A DNA stretch of 64,000 nt, from assembly GCF_000471905.2 (NCBI RefSeq), contig NW_006498549.1:195883-259882 (forward strand), in the 5' to 3' direction. Positions within the stretch are counted from its first letter, which is position 1. The number at the start of each line of letters is the position of its first letter. The stretch is from Amborella trichopoda (taxonomy: Eukaryota > Streptophyta > Magnoliopsida > Amborellales > Amborellaceae). The notes beneath the pieces are model-generated. The model was given only the letters and a program-made list of their open reading frames with translations. It did not search any database and was not told the origin of the DNA. Positions 54,521 through 64,000 of the stretch are shown here, piece by piece. Position numbers and translations under genes: made by a program.

Positions 54521-55976
54521 ACCTGCTCGAAGGGTACCGATCATTTTCTTCTCTCTCCTCTCTATCTCTCCAAGACGTACCCACAAGCTTAAGCAACAAT
54601 CAGAATTTTATTGATTGATTAAAAAAGAATGAATCCATCATTTTTACAATGAGGCAGTGCTTGTTTAAATAAAATCGGGCTAAAATGTTGGTGTATCATT
54701 GAAAACTACCCATAATTGAAGATAATTACAATTTAATTGAATTTAAAGAATTCTAAAAATGGGCACAAAATGATTGTTTTGCCCCTGCCTAATAATAAGT
54801 GGAATTCTACAACAGTCCCTACTGCTGCCCGAAAAATTGCGTGATCTTTCGCGGCTGACTTGAGGTCGTTCTGATGTTCGTTTGATTGAAAGATTATTAT
54901 TTTATTGTAGGGCTTGACATGATGATCATTTTGATACCAACTTCAAGCAATGAATCATGTTTTTGAGCCATGATCATGATACTTGATTCTTGGATGAATC
55001 TTGAAAACTTCGGATCGATTGTATGCTCGTTCCTTGATTTTTTCTTCACGATTTCTTCATTGAATCACATGGAGCATGCAGTCACGATCATGTTGCAATG
55101 AACGTGGCTTGATTTCGTGTCTGGATGAAGATTTTGTCGTCATGAGTTTATTATCAGAATCTTGAAGTTCAGTGGCCTGAATTTACTGTAGCTTTGACAC
55201 CTTCATGTGTGAAATCCAACTGTTCATCGTATACGAGGTTCAGACCATAGATATCCTCGGACCTCAAGCACCTAATGCGATTGGTTTCGTGCCGAACAGG
55301 TATATGAGTGTCGTGATCTAGCTGCTCGAACAAGGCATGCTGCTGCTGAATTTTCTGCAACTTCCTTCACAGATTAGCAACTTTCATTTAGTTTTTCTCT
55401 TTGCTCAGGTGTCATCAAGGGCATACCACATATCAAATTGTTCGTCATGATGAGATGGACACGCTCACCAAATTTGGGAGAGTTCCATCTTAGAACGAGT
55501 GAGATATAGGTCTTGAAAGTGACTGCCTGTGACTGTGAAAAGAACCACCTTTAATGGTGTTTTAGTGCAGGGTGGCCACACAGGAATAGTGTACGGCTTT
55601 CCCCTTTTCGGTATTTTACCTATAACTTTGTCTTAGAGTGCTCGATTAAGCCGAAACATGACCCATAGGGGTTTTTGATCCGATCAAATCTTATAACGTT
55701 GGTCCCACTGCTGTTTGACACAACAAAAGTATGGCTCTAGTTACAGGATCCATTTCATGGTGTTAGAGACCGATTTTGCTGAAATGTTTCTTAGTGTTCA
55801 CTACCATAGACATGTCTGATCATGAAGAAACTCGGCAAGTGGTGTTTTGAAGTGTTGATGACGATCCGGACTAATTTTTGGGCCCTTCTGAGATTGTCGA
55901 GAATTTCCACTGTTTTGTAGACTTTATTGACTTGCTTCCTACTAGGGACCAAGATGCTGAAAAATATGTTCAAACA

Positions 55977-56890
55977 GTTTGCCCCGCCAAATGCTGTGCT
56001 TCAAGAGAAGTGAGAAGGAAAATTATCCAGAAAATTTCCTTCAGATTTTAGTTTTTCTCATCCTAGCCACAGGACTACGTGAGCGCCAAGGAGATTCACG
56101 TAATGGTGTCACTAGGCTGCTCAGATGCAGGGATGCATTATTTGCTGGTTTGTTCGTGGAGACTCTAATGGGAGAAGAGAAATTTTTGATGGATCTTGTC
56201 GAAGTCCTCACCCTCGTGCTGACTGTTGGTGATTCTGAAGCTGAGGATTTTGTATGGACCTTGTCAGTCAGAATCAAGCCAGCCTGGCAATTGAGTGCCA
56301 TGTAGAAGGGCATCATTCCCATTTGGTTTGGGTTCGTTGGTATGCTGCTACACCAGGTTTGTTTTTGACGTTCAGAGTACGACTTTGGGTCTCGTCTACC
56401 GAGTCCAGTCGGGGGCAGGTTCTATTAGCCAATCCTGAAGATCTGGTCGTGTCGGCTAAACGAGCTGACGTCTCTAGAAGGTTCTCCCCTGGCTTTGTTA
56501 GTTTCTTGCCTTTGAAGTATTTATTTCTAGAGTATGTTTGTGACCTCGTGGGAATAATGTTCTTCCTCATAAGACTTGTCTTGCCATTTTGTTGAGTCTT
56601 CTGTCTTTCAAGTCCTTTTGCAACTGAACTCAGGCAGTAGGAATCTTTTCCTTGAAGCTCATAATTTTGGAGTCCTGACATTTATGACACCAAGGATTTT
56701 CTTCTTTTGAGCGAGGGCTGAAGTCACTTGTTAAGACGAGTATGATGTCAACATGTTTATTGGTCAAAGCATCCTTTACGTATTTTTGGTTGAACTTGGG
56801 AAGCGGCGCCGTAGAGACGGTTTTCACCAACTTCTTTTTATTTTTGGGATCTTTTACCCCTAACCTTTCGGCTATGTCCACCCTTTTCAT
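55977..56890 (-). pseudogene. Element C ORF-like segment just upstream of the PPT
   Basis: Three frames cover it. 56630-56890: MKRVDIAERLGVKDPKNKKK, LVKTVSTAPLPKFNQKYVKD, LTNKHVD, WCHKCQDSK. 56313-56681: NYELQGKDSYCLSS, LMRKNIIPTRSQTYSRNK, KGKKLTKPGENL, RLDSVDETQSRTL. 56041-56322: MALNCQAGLILTDKVHTKSSASESPTV, PANNASLHLSSLVTPL. Element B has matching text in the same order (45809-46720). The PPT-like GGCGGGGCAAAC on the minus strand adjoins the LTR at 55977. Protein family unknown; broken by frameshifts. Confidence 0.55.
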
Positions 56891-57029
56891 CCATTTTTAC
56901 TCACGATGCCCTTTCGAGATTTCACCATGCCCGAGTTTTATTCACGAAACGCTTTTACTCATGGTTTCGTGACCATGCCCGTCTGTTATTTTTACTCATA
57001 GTGTTCCCTTGCTAAGGTATACACCATGC

Positions 57030-57475
57030 CCGTTATTTTTCATTTTTTTTGTGAAGGCGTGTTTAAGGTCATGCCTTGGGACCTGTGCAAAAACGTTTAA
57101 CATTATGCAGCCTCAATGTGCACTATGGTTTAAGGTCATATAGCTGGACCATGGTGGTGATGAATGGCAGTCTGTGGAGGCCATGGAGTGAGTATGGTGG
57201 TGGTTTGACTCACATGGGGAAATGACATTAGGCTACTTATGAGAGATGGATGATGTATGAAATGTGAGTGGACAATGGAGACCGACTGACTTACAACGAG
57301 TATGGATGGTGGGATGGTTTGCCATCTTGTGAGCACGGGTGAGACTCATTGGGGAATGAGGTATGGTGAATGGACACACTGGGGAGATAATGAAGATGTC
57401 GCGCACACACTAACAGGTGGGTTAGGGAAGGCGTGCATGAAAGTGCACGTAAAAGCGTGTGTACTTATGTGGGGG
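57030..57475 (-). other. Element C 3' region spacer
   Basis: Matches 45216-45640 of element B in inverse orientation, including the GTGCACGTAAA..GTGTGTAC words and three diverged array units at 57040-57150. No gene; the short open frames are not conserved between copies. Confidence 0.55.
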
Positions 57476-57479
57476 TAAG

Positions 57480-58110
57480 TTTTAAAAAGTCATTCCTCTA
57501 GAACCTGTGCAAAGCAGTTATCGTCATGTAGCCAGGACGTGTACTATGGTTTAAGGTCATACAGCTGGACCGTGGTTATGTAGTTTTAAGTAATACAACT
57601 AGGACTGTGCAGTTTAAGGTCATGCGACTAGACCTCCGCTACAGTTTAGGGTCATATAGTTCGGACCATGGTGGTGAGCCTTTTAACGTCATGCAACTAG
57701 GATGTGTACTATGGTTTAAGGTCATACAGTTGGACTGTGGTGTTGTAGTTTAAAGTCATGTAACTAGGATGTGTACTATGGTTTAAGGTCATACAGCTGG
57801 ACTGTGGTGTTGTAGTTTAAAGTCATGCAACTAGGATCATGCAGTTTAAGGTTGTGCGACTAGACCTCTGCTATAGTTTAGGGTCATATAGTTCGGACCA
57901 TGATGCTAAGCCTTTAAACGTAATGCGGCTAGGACGTGTACTATGGTTTAAGGTCAAACAGTAACACCATGCTGGCGTAGTTTAAAGTCATGCAACTAGG
58001 ACCGTGCAGTTTAAGGTCATGGGACTAGACCTCCACTACAGTACAAGGTCATATAGTTTGGACCATGGCTGTGTAATTTAAGGTCGTGCAGCACGGACCG
58101 AGGCTGTGCC
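57480..58110 (-). repeat. 35-bp satellite-like array (element C version)
   Basis: About 17 degenerate units with TTTAAGGTCATGCGACTAGAC-type sequence on the plus strand. Only a few units keep TTTAGGGTCAT (the TTTAGGG word) near 57648 and 57886. Most have TTTAAGG. Homologous to 44255-45215 but shorter and more diverged. Confidence 0.85.
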
Positions 58111-58149
58111 GCCATGTAGGTGAAGCTCCATGGGGAATAGATCTGTGGA

Positions 58150-58510
58150 TGGAAATCCAACTCCCTGGGGATAAAATGGTTAACACCATTCAGAAATGGA
58201 GAGCTCAAATGGAAATGGTGTCTTGCTGAAGGATGGCCAACAAAAGCTGACTTCACTATGGTTTACTGGGGGGTAAGCATACCCTCTAGGGTTAAAGATG
58301 GCTTGGTGTGAAATAGGCCAACCGAAAATTGTAGAGGTAAGAATGACCCTAACTTCACTGGGGAAAATGAGCTGCAGTATGGGTGTGACTCCTATGGGGA
58401 TGAGGAATAGCCCTTAACTCCATTAGGGATGATAGGCCATAGTTTCGGTGCAACATCACTGGGGATGACAGGTCACGGCTTTGGTGCAACCTCACTAAGG
58501 ACAAGTGGTA
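58150..58510 (-). repeat. 36-bp PBS-complementary repeats (element C version)
   Basis: Plus-strand words AACTCCCTGGGGATA, AACTTCACTGGGGAAAA, GACTCCTATGGGGATGA, AACTCCATTAGGGATGA, AACATCACTGGGGATGA, at about 36-bp spacing near 58161, 58352, 58388, 58419 and 58451. On the element's sense strand these are complements of the PBS core GACTCCACTGGGGA. Confidence 0.65.
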
Positions 58511-58689
58511 GGACGCACAAGACTTCAACTTGGAGTAGGTGACAATAGGCTGCTTGAAATACGGTCGGTGCCATGTGTAGCGCTAGTGGTTTGTTGCGAG
58601 TATTCCACCGGTGATGAGTTCTCAAAACCACGCGAGGTGCTGGGTTGTTAAAGACTTAGTTGGCACTGTGCTGTGATATTGTTTGAAGA

Positions 58690-58925
58690 CAACCGCCACT
58701 AAGTTAACCAGCACTAGGGTCATTTAGAAACACACCTAGAGCAAAATCAATCGGTGCTAGGGTTGTTTGGACACACACCCGGCGTTAAGTCAACTGACGC
58801 TAGGGTTGTTTTGAAAAGACACCGACGTTAAGTTAACCAATGCAAGGGTTGTTTTGAAAACACATCCGGCGCTAATTCAACTGACGCTAGGGTTATTTGA
58901 AATTCACCCGGTGCTAGGGATGGAT
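58690..58925 (-). repeat. 43-bp array with CTAGGGTT words
   Basis: About five units of 43 bp, plus-strand form ACACACACCCGGCGTTAAGT-CAACTGACGCTAGGGTTGTTTTG. It is not seen in elements A or B. Contains the same GGTGCTAGG motif as the LTR stem-loop array and a TAGGGTT word. Confidence 0.8.
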
Positions 58926-59739
58926 CGATGAGAGTTACCTCGGGCCTCGAGTCAAAGCCCGACCCAGCTCAACATCTCTTGGCTTCCCTTGGATGCGATT
59001 GGAATTCCCAGTTTGTGATGGGCATTTGAGGGTAGTGTGGTCTATATAATGGGGTAAAATGCCATTTTCCCTCACTTTTTCACTAAGGGTAAAAAAACCG
59101 TAAGCGAAAATTTTCTTAACGGTGAGGAGAGGGTGGTCAGCAGTGGGACTTTGACAAAGGTTTTGCAGGGAAGGTTCCCAGTCAATAGTGGGATTCCAGG
59201 AGGTTTTGCAGGGAAGGCCTTCAGCGTGCAGACTTTGCCAAGAATTTGGCGAAGTTGAAGGGAAGGAAGCAGGAAAGGGGAGTCCTTCGGGGAGTTTTTC
59301 GGGAAACGAAAGGGGTTTCGGTTGCAGCAGCTTTTGGTAAAAGAGGTGGGAAGTGAAACTGTGAGAATTTCCACGTGTCTTAGGAGATTTTCAGGGATTT
59401 TTAAGAAGTTTCCCAGGGATTGTGGTAACCTTCAGACATTGTTAGTGGTTTTTGTAGAGGTTCCCAAGGGCTTAGGGGAAGTTTATAGAAGTTCTGGGTG
59501 AGGTTCTAGAGTTTTCCAGGTGAAAAACATAGGCAGGATAATTTTTTAGTGAGTTCCCGGTCGTTAGAAGAAGTTTTAGTGGGAGACGAATGGTCACGGG
59601 AGGTGGACCATCGTGGAAGGCGTACACGGTTGCAGGATGTGAAACATCGTCCATGGAGATCGTGCGATCATTAAGGCGGTGTGGAAACTTAGGCCCTGAA
59701 AAGAGGAGTCTCTGCAAGCGAACCGTCTCGATAGGTCCG
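58926..59739 (-). other. Element C 3' region, weakly conserved segment
   Basis: G-rich, low similarity to 43331-43850 of B. Contains AAGGGGAGTCC and repeated GGGAAGG/GTTTTGCAGGGAAGG words (59160, 59205). No ORF is conserved with the other copies. Confidence 0.45.
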
Positions 59740-60655
59740 GGACGAATAGAAGTGCAACCGACATTGATGGTTTAGAAGCGTAACTGACACTGAGTCAATC
59801 GGTGCTGAATCTTAAGGAAACCAGCACTAAGGGGTAGAAGCACAACCAGTGCTGGCCTTTCTAGGACACAGTCAGCATTGCCTTCAGTCAGTTCTCATCA
59901 GTACATGTGGCTTATCCTGCAGCGGAGAGTGATGCTCGCTTATGACAGGACATTTCATGCGGGACTTCTGGTGCTCAGCGACGAGCTACATACAACGATG
60001 TTCATGGACGGGCAAAAAGTGGTGAATGATGATGGGGCGTGGCTTATGATACCTATTGGAAGCCAAATCCTCCAGGATTACAGTGAGGTCCATGTTGATT
60101 TGTGGAAGGGCACCCACTATGAACAAGGTATGCTTTCCGTCCTAGGTCAGTTCGTTGCCAGGGCAGCCCACTTTGTATGTTTGATACACATGTCGAATGA
60201 ATCCTTCGTTGTATATTTGATATACATGTCAGATGAGATATCTGGCTTGTATGTTTGACATACACGTCGGATGGATTGAGGCTAAGCTCTTGGAGTGGCT
60301 CTGCTTTGTCTTCTGGCTTGTAACCATCATCTTACTCGTCAGATGAATTAAAGCTAACTCTCCAAGTGGTATGCTTCTTCTTCATGAGGAAGGCCTTTCT
60401 TTGGTGGGTTTGCTTCTTCCTCATGGGGCAAGCATTTGTTTTAACCTATAACCGTCCTCTTATCCTTTGATGCACGAGCGAGAGTACAAGTTTTGGTTTG
60501 TAACTATCCTCTTATCCTCAAATGCAAGAGACTTGTAACCTCACTAATAATGGGCCTCTTGTAACTTGTAACTCATTTTTATTGTAATAAAAAGAGTTAG
60601 AAATTTTTTTAGACTATCATGCCTATTTTTGCGTTGAGTCCCTTTCTTTTGAATA
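59740..60655 (-). other. Element C 3' region, block shared with A and B
   Basis: Non-coding sequence directly downstream of integrase. It aligns by eye with 17740-18602 and inversely with 42490-43330. Contains three to four copies of a TATGTTTGATACACATGTCGGATGA-like repeat (60170-60275) and CAACCGGTGCTGG-like motifs at 59750-59885. Confidence 0.6.
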
Positions 60656-61990
60656 TGCATTATGGATAGTACTTCTTTAAGTATTGTCCATTGACAGAGG
60701 GCATTGCTTCCCCTCCTTCAGGATGTGTCAATATATAGGCTCCGTTGGGCGAGACCTTTTTTACTAGAAAGGGACCTTCCCACGTAGGCTCAAACTTCCC
60801 TTTATGTCGACCATGCATACCAATAAGCCTTTTGAAATCTAAGACTACATTACCGCGGGTGAATGAGCAAACTTTGACAGACTTGTCAAAATCCCTCTTC
60901 ATTCTCCCTTGGTTGAGTTCAAGGCTCTGCTGGGCCTCTAACCTCTTTCCGTCGAGTGCATCCAATTCTTGATACCGGTGCTTAACTCTCTCGTCTTCGG
61001 TTATTCCTTGGTGGATAGCGACTCGCAGTAAAAGAATTTGTATTTCGAGAGGTAAAACTGCTTCAACCCCATAAACCAAAGAATAAGGAGTGGAATCAAT
61101 AGCATTTCGTGTAGTAGTGCGATAAGCCCATAGGGCTTCAAGAAGCTTCTCATGTCAGTTCTTCCTTGTTTTTTATACTGACTTTCTTAGAACGTTCCAC
61201 ATCATCTTATTGAAAGCCTTAGCTAATCCATTCCCCCGAGGGTGGTACATAGTTGAGTACCTCCATTCGAAACCGAATTGGTTAACTAAGTGATCGATGT
61301 GATGAATCCTAAATTGAGGACCATTGTCAAATATAATCCGGTCGGGCACCGCGAAGCTATATATGATATGATGTCGAACAAAGTAGGCCATCGCTGTCCC
61401 CGAAACCTGCTTAAGGGGGACAACTTTAGCCCACTTAGAGAAATAATTTGTTACAGCTAGGATAAAAATAGGGCCCATTGTGGAAGGAGGGTCAATAGGC
61501 CCTACGATGTCCATACCCCATTATTAGAAGGGCCATGATGCAACTGTAGGGTGTAAAGGCTCTGGAGGCTGGTGGACTTGGCTGGAGTATATTTAGCATA
61601 GCTTAAAGAATCGACAATCATGGAAGGCCAATAGTTTCCCAACCTACATATTCATTCATAGAGCTTAGGATCCGACTGGTGTAGTCCACAAATGCCTGAG
61701 TGGACTTCTTCTAACACCTTATTTGCTTCTTGGATATCGATGCATCTAAGAAGAATGTCGTCAAACGACCGTCTAAAGAGAGCATTTCCTTCAAGGAGGG
61801 TGTACTTGGTAGACATTCGACATATGCTGTTGCGTTTGGTATGATCTTCCGGGAGCCTGCCATGTTTTATGAAACTGGTGATGGGTTCTCTCTAATCTTC
61901 TACCTACCCCATTTCTACACACATTGGGTCAAAGAATTCTAGTTCTTGATTCTGTCCCTTGGCTCCTTGACTCTGTGCTATTACTTGGTC
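60656..61990 (-). pseudogene. Element C integrase with GPY/F-like tail
   Basis: Core frame 61173-61514: MDIVGPIDPPSTMGPIFILAVTNYFSKWAKVVPL (first catalytic Asp), RIIFDNGPQFRIHHID (second Asp), YHPRGNGLAKAFNKMM. The catalytic Glu (LAEAFNK) is replaced by Lys. The tail frame 60660-61079 is intact: VYGVEAVLPLEIQILLLRVAIHQG, LDALDGKRLEAQQSLELNQGRMKRDFDKS, NVVLDFKR, GKFEPTWEGPFLVKKVSPNGAYILTHPEGG, NGQYLKKYYP, which keeps the GPF signature. A 20-40-residue gap and stops lie near 61150. N-terminal zinc-region pieces extend to about 61990. Confidence 0.88.
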
Positions 61991-61999
61991 AGTCTTGAT

Positions 62000-62480
62000 T
62001 ACTTCTTTGGCTGATAGAAGTTCTCCAAATGGATAAGGAGGGCACTCAGGGAAGATATTTTTCTGCTTGTCCGCATCAACCTCAGTTCTTAGCTCGATGT
62101 GTCTCCATTTTGGCACCTAGACAAGCATGGGCCTTAATGAGGATGATTGAATTGTAGCATCGAGTTTTGCAAGTGCGTCAGCCTGCGAGTTTAGCCTCCT
62201 GGGGATGTGACTCAAGAGTACGTCCTCAAACTGAGCCATATACAATTTTACAATATCGTGGTAAGGCTTGAGAGTGTCTTTTCTCACATCATAAATCCCT
62301 TTGAGCTGTCGGATAGCCAACTCAGAGTCATCATAGACCTTGAGCTGCTCCAAGTTGAGGTCGAAGGCTATCTCTTGTCCGATTATAAGGGCTTGATAGT
62401 CTGCCTCATTATGAGAACTGGCTTGAGCGAGAGTGAAAGAATGTGGCAATATTCATCCTTTCGTGGTTTATAAGACTACT
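62000..62480 (-). pseudogene. Element C second (archaeal-type) RNase H
   Basis: Frame 62117-62449: SFTLAQASSHNEADYQALIIGQEIAFDLNLEQLKVYDDSELAIRQLKGIYDVRKDTLKPYHDIVKLYMAQFEDVLLSHIPRRLNSQADALAKL. Catalytic Glu (HNEADY) and Asp (DDSEL) are present, unlike element B, which lacks the latter part. The N-terminal strand (ELAHAWELYFDGSF on the minus strand near 62500-62545) keeps the first Asp but is separated by stops. Confidence 0.85.
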
Positions 62481-62589
62481 CCAGTGCCTCCTCAGTCTGA
62501 TTGGAAGGATCCATCAAAGTACAATTCCCAAGCATGAGCAAGCTCAGTAGATAATACTTCTTCATCAGGGAGGTCGTTTGATAGAGGAG

Positions 62590-63060
62590 ATTATGCCGAT
62601 ATGCGGTGTGCTGAAAGAAAGTCTGCCAAGGCCTGGCCCTTTATAGCCTTTTGTGAGACATACGTGGTGTCAAATTCCATCAACAGTAATGCCCATTTAG
62701 CAAGACATCCTGATAGACACAGATGTGTGATGAGAAACTTTAGAGGGTCTCCTTTTGATATGAGTTTTACTTCGTGACCAAGTAAGTAGTGGCAGACCTT
62801 TTGTACTACGAAGATCAGGGCCAAGCACATCTTCTCAATAGGGGGATTATTCTTCTCGACGCCTTGCATCCTGCGGCTGAGGTAATATAATGCAGTCTCT
62901 ATTCTCTCGTCATTGTTTTGTGCAGATAATGCTCCGAGTGACTCGTCTAAAGCAGTCACATATAGAATGAGGGGTTTTCCCAATACTGGTGTAGAGAGCA
63001 CTGGAGGGTTGAGTAAATAATGCTTGATGTCGTCAAGGGGGTCTTGACATGCTTCATCCC
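62590..63060 (-). pseudogene. Element C RT-linked RNase H
   Basis: Frame 62591-63001 (136 codons): VLGKPLILYVTALDESLGALSAQ, ETALYYLSRRMQGVEKNNPPIEKMCLALIFVVQKVCHYLLGHEVKLISKGDPLKFLI, ALLLMEFDTTYVSQKAIKGQALADFLSAH. The best-preserved copy of this domain in the window; the first Asp position reads TALDESLG. Confidence 0.85.
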
Positions 63061-63680
63061 AGAAGAATGGGGTATCTTTCTTCAGCAGGTGTGTAAAGGG
63101 TTTACAGCGACCTTAGAGATTCGAGACGAACATGCGAGTGTATGCCAGTTGCCCTTGGAGAGAGCACAATTCTCGAAGTGTAGTTAGTGATGGAATCTCC
63201 TGGATTGCCTTGATCTTGATTGGCTAAACTTCAAGCCCTCGATGTCTGATAATGAACCCCAAGAGCTTTCCCTAACATACGCTAAAGGCACACTTCAGTG
63301 GGCTCATTTTAAGTTGATGAAGGTATAGTCGCTCGAATACCTTTTCAAGGACTCTCATGTGAGCATCTGTCTCTTTAGATTTTACCACCAACTCATCTAC
63401 ATAGCAGTTCTTTATGCATCATGTATTTGAAGATGGTCATCGTTGCTCTCTGGTAGGTGCCACTAGCATTCTTTAATCCAAAAGGCATCATCATGTAACA
63501 GAAGACCCCTTTCGGAGTTAAGAACACAGTGGCTTCTTCATCTTCAAGCGCCATCCTTATCTGGTTATTCTCGATGAAGTATTTGAGAGTCTAAACCAGA
63601 CATCTCATGATAGTGCCAAGCAAAGACGTCTCGTTTTGCTTTCAAGAAAGTAGTGAAATCTTCTTTCTCTTTTGGAGACA
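63061..63680 (-). pseudogene. Element C reverse transcriptase (with internal loss)
   Basis: Minus-strand blocks: KNASGTYQRATMTIF near 63440-63475, MHKELLCR.DELVVKSKETDAHMRVLEKVFERLYLHQLKMSPLKCAF, LGFIIRHRGLEV. The YVDD region is altered to a CR*DELVV form, so a catalytic Asp is changed. The region between the lead-in (W H Y H E M S G L D) and EDEEATVFLTPKGVFCYMMMPFGLKN is deleted near 63575-63590 (roughly 90 residues fewer than in A). Non-functional. Confidence 0.8.
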
Positions 63681-64000
63681 TATTCACAGAAATGAAGGGG
63701 GTTTGAGATCCGCTTCATCTCCAAAATTTATTTCCTCGAGTTCATCAACTGTGGCCTAACCAACTTCTTCTCATTCTTCTGGAGCCTCTTGCAACTCTTT
63801 ATTGTCGCTTTTAAAAATATTTCGATCGACCTCAAGTGCAAAGACCCATGATCCTGAGATTTCTACCTCTAATAGCGGTCCAGAGTTGATCATAATATCT
63901 GTACCTTTCTCGAACCGAGCGACAGAAATGTCAACCTCAAAAGTGGAAAACACGTCAGGTTGGAGAGAATTATCTTGAAATTTAGAGGAAAATTGAGGTT
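63681..64000 (-). pseudogene. Element C protease-RT lead-in, cut by window end
   Basis: Contains the MSPKEKEDFTTFLKAKRDVF lead-in block near 63640-63685 and, at 63771-63953, FSTFEVDISVARFEKGTDIMINSGPLLEVEISGSWVFALEVDRN. That segment parallels STFEVHPSVPSFNKGM...EVEMSGSWVSALEIN in element A (about 22180-22290). The rest of the gene lies outside the window. Confidence 0.7.

Larger units (their letters stand above)
52541..55976 (-). repeat. 3' LTR of element C (3.44 kb)
   Basis: On the minus strand starts TGTTTGAACATATTTTTC (55976) and ends GAGGCACCTAACA (52541), so the ends form a TGTT/AACA inverted repeat. It is the only LTR here with both ends intact and defines the family ends. It contains a weak TATA-like TTTTATTTAAAC near 54663-54674, a GA tract and the stem-loop array. 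Confidence 0.9.
52541..64000 (-). mobile_element. Tat-type Ty3/gypsy element C (runs off the window)
   Basis: Minus-strand relative of A and B: 3' LTR 52541-55976, 3' ORF-like segment, arrays, conserved 3' block, integrase, second RNase H, RNase H and RT. The N-terminal RT lead-in reaches the window end. gag, ORF1, PBS and the 5' LTR lie beyond 64000. Confidence 0.88.

Overview
The window is plant nuclear DNA from a retrotransposon-dense, probably heterochromatic region. I infer an angiosperm of unknown species: the elements are Ty1/copia, and Ty3/gypsy of the plant Tat/Ogre type, with a tRNA-Arg-like primer site, an extra ORF upstream of gag, a second RNase H, and long 3' regions full of tandem repeats. 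I see no convincing host gene, tRNA or rRNA, and no intact retroelement ORF. Almost every domain carries stops, frameshifts or deletions.

Layout. (1) 1-17.4 kb: an old plus-strand copia element. Its gag starts at 3258. Gag is split by about 2.3 kb of unrelated DNA (about 3863-6195). Protease, integrase and reverse transcriptase (RT) follow, and the RT/RNase H region is split by a complete minus-strand copia element (9277-15866) with 386/399-bp LTRs, PBS, PPT and a near-perfect 5-bp target duplication. (2) About 17.4-29.7 kb: Tat element A (minus), with its 5' LTR at 26508-29655 and its 3' end missing. (3) 29.7-33.2 kb: a CTAG-rich degenerate repeat, a gag remnant of a further gypsy element, an antisense RNase H scrap and a probable copia LTR fragment. 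(4) About 33.2-49.8 kb: Tat element B (plus), with a 5'-truncated 5' LTR, ORF1, gag, pol, a 4.3-kb 3' region and a 3-kb 3' LTR. (5) 49.8-52.1 kb: an inverted LTR fragment fused to the end of B. (6) 52.5-64 kb: Tat element C (minus), 3' LTR through to the RT N-terminus, where the window ends.

The three Tat elements belong to one family. Full LTRs are about 3.0-3.4 kb and run TGTTTGAA...CACCTAACA. A TATA box lies well inside the LTR. Downstream of it, inside the presumed transcript, is a pyrimidine-rich tract and then an array of roughly 13 units of about 50 bp, each centred on a stem-loop. Behind the LTR come the PBS, an upstream ORF1, gag with a zinc-knuckle-like motif, RT, RNase H, a second RNase H and integrase with a GPY/F-like tail. 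Copies B and C then have more than 4 kb of 3' sequence with 36-bp repeats complementary to the PBS, a 35-bp array carrying the telomere-like CCCTAAA word, and a basic ORF-like segment just before the PPT.

The most interesting material is this non-coding architecture (hairpin array, PBS-complementary repeats, conserved 3' ORF-like segment), which recurs in independent copies. Homology statements come from reading by eye, without database searches or alignments; boundaries given as approximate are uncertain by tens of bases.
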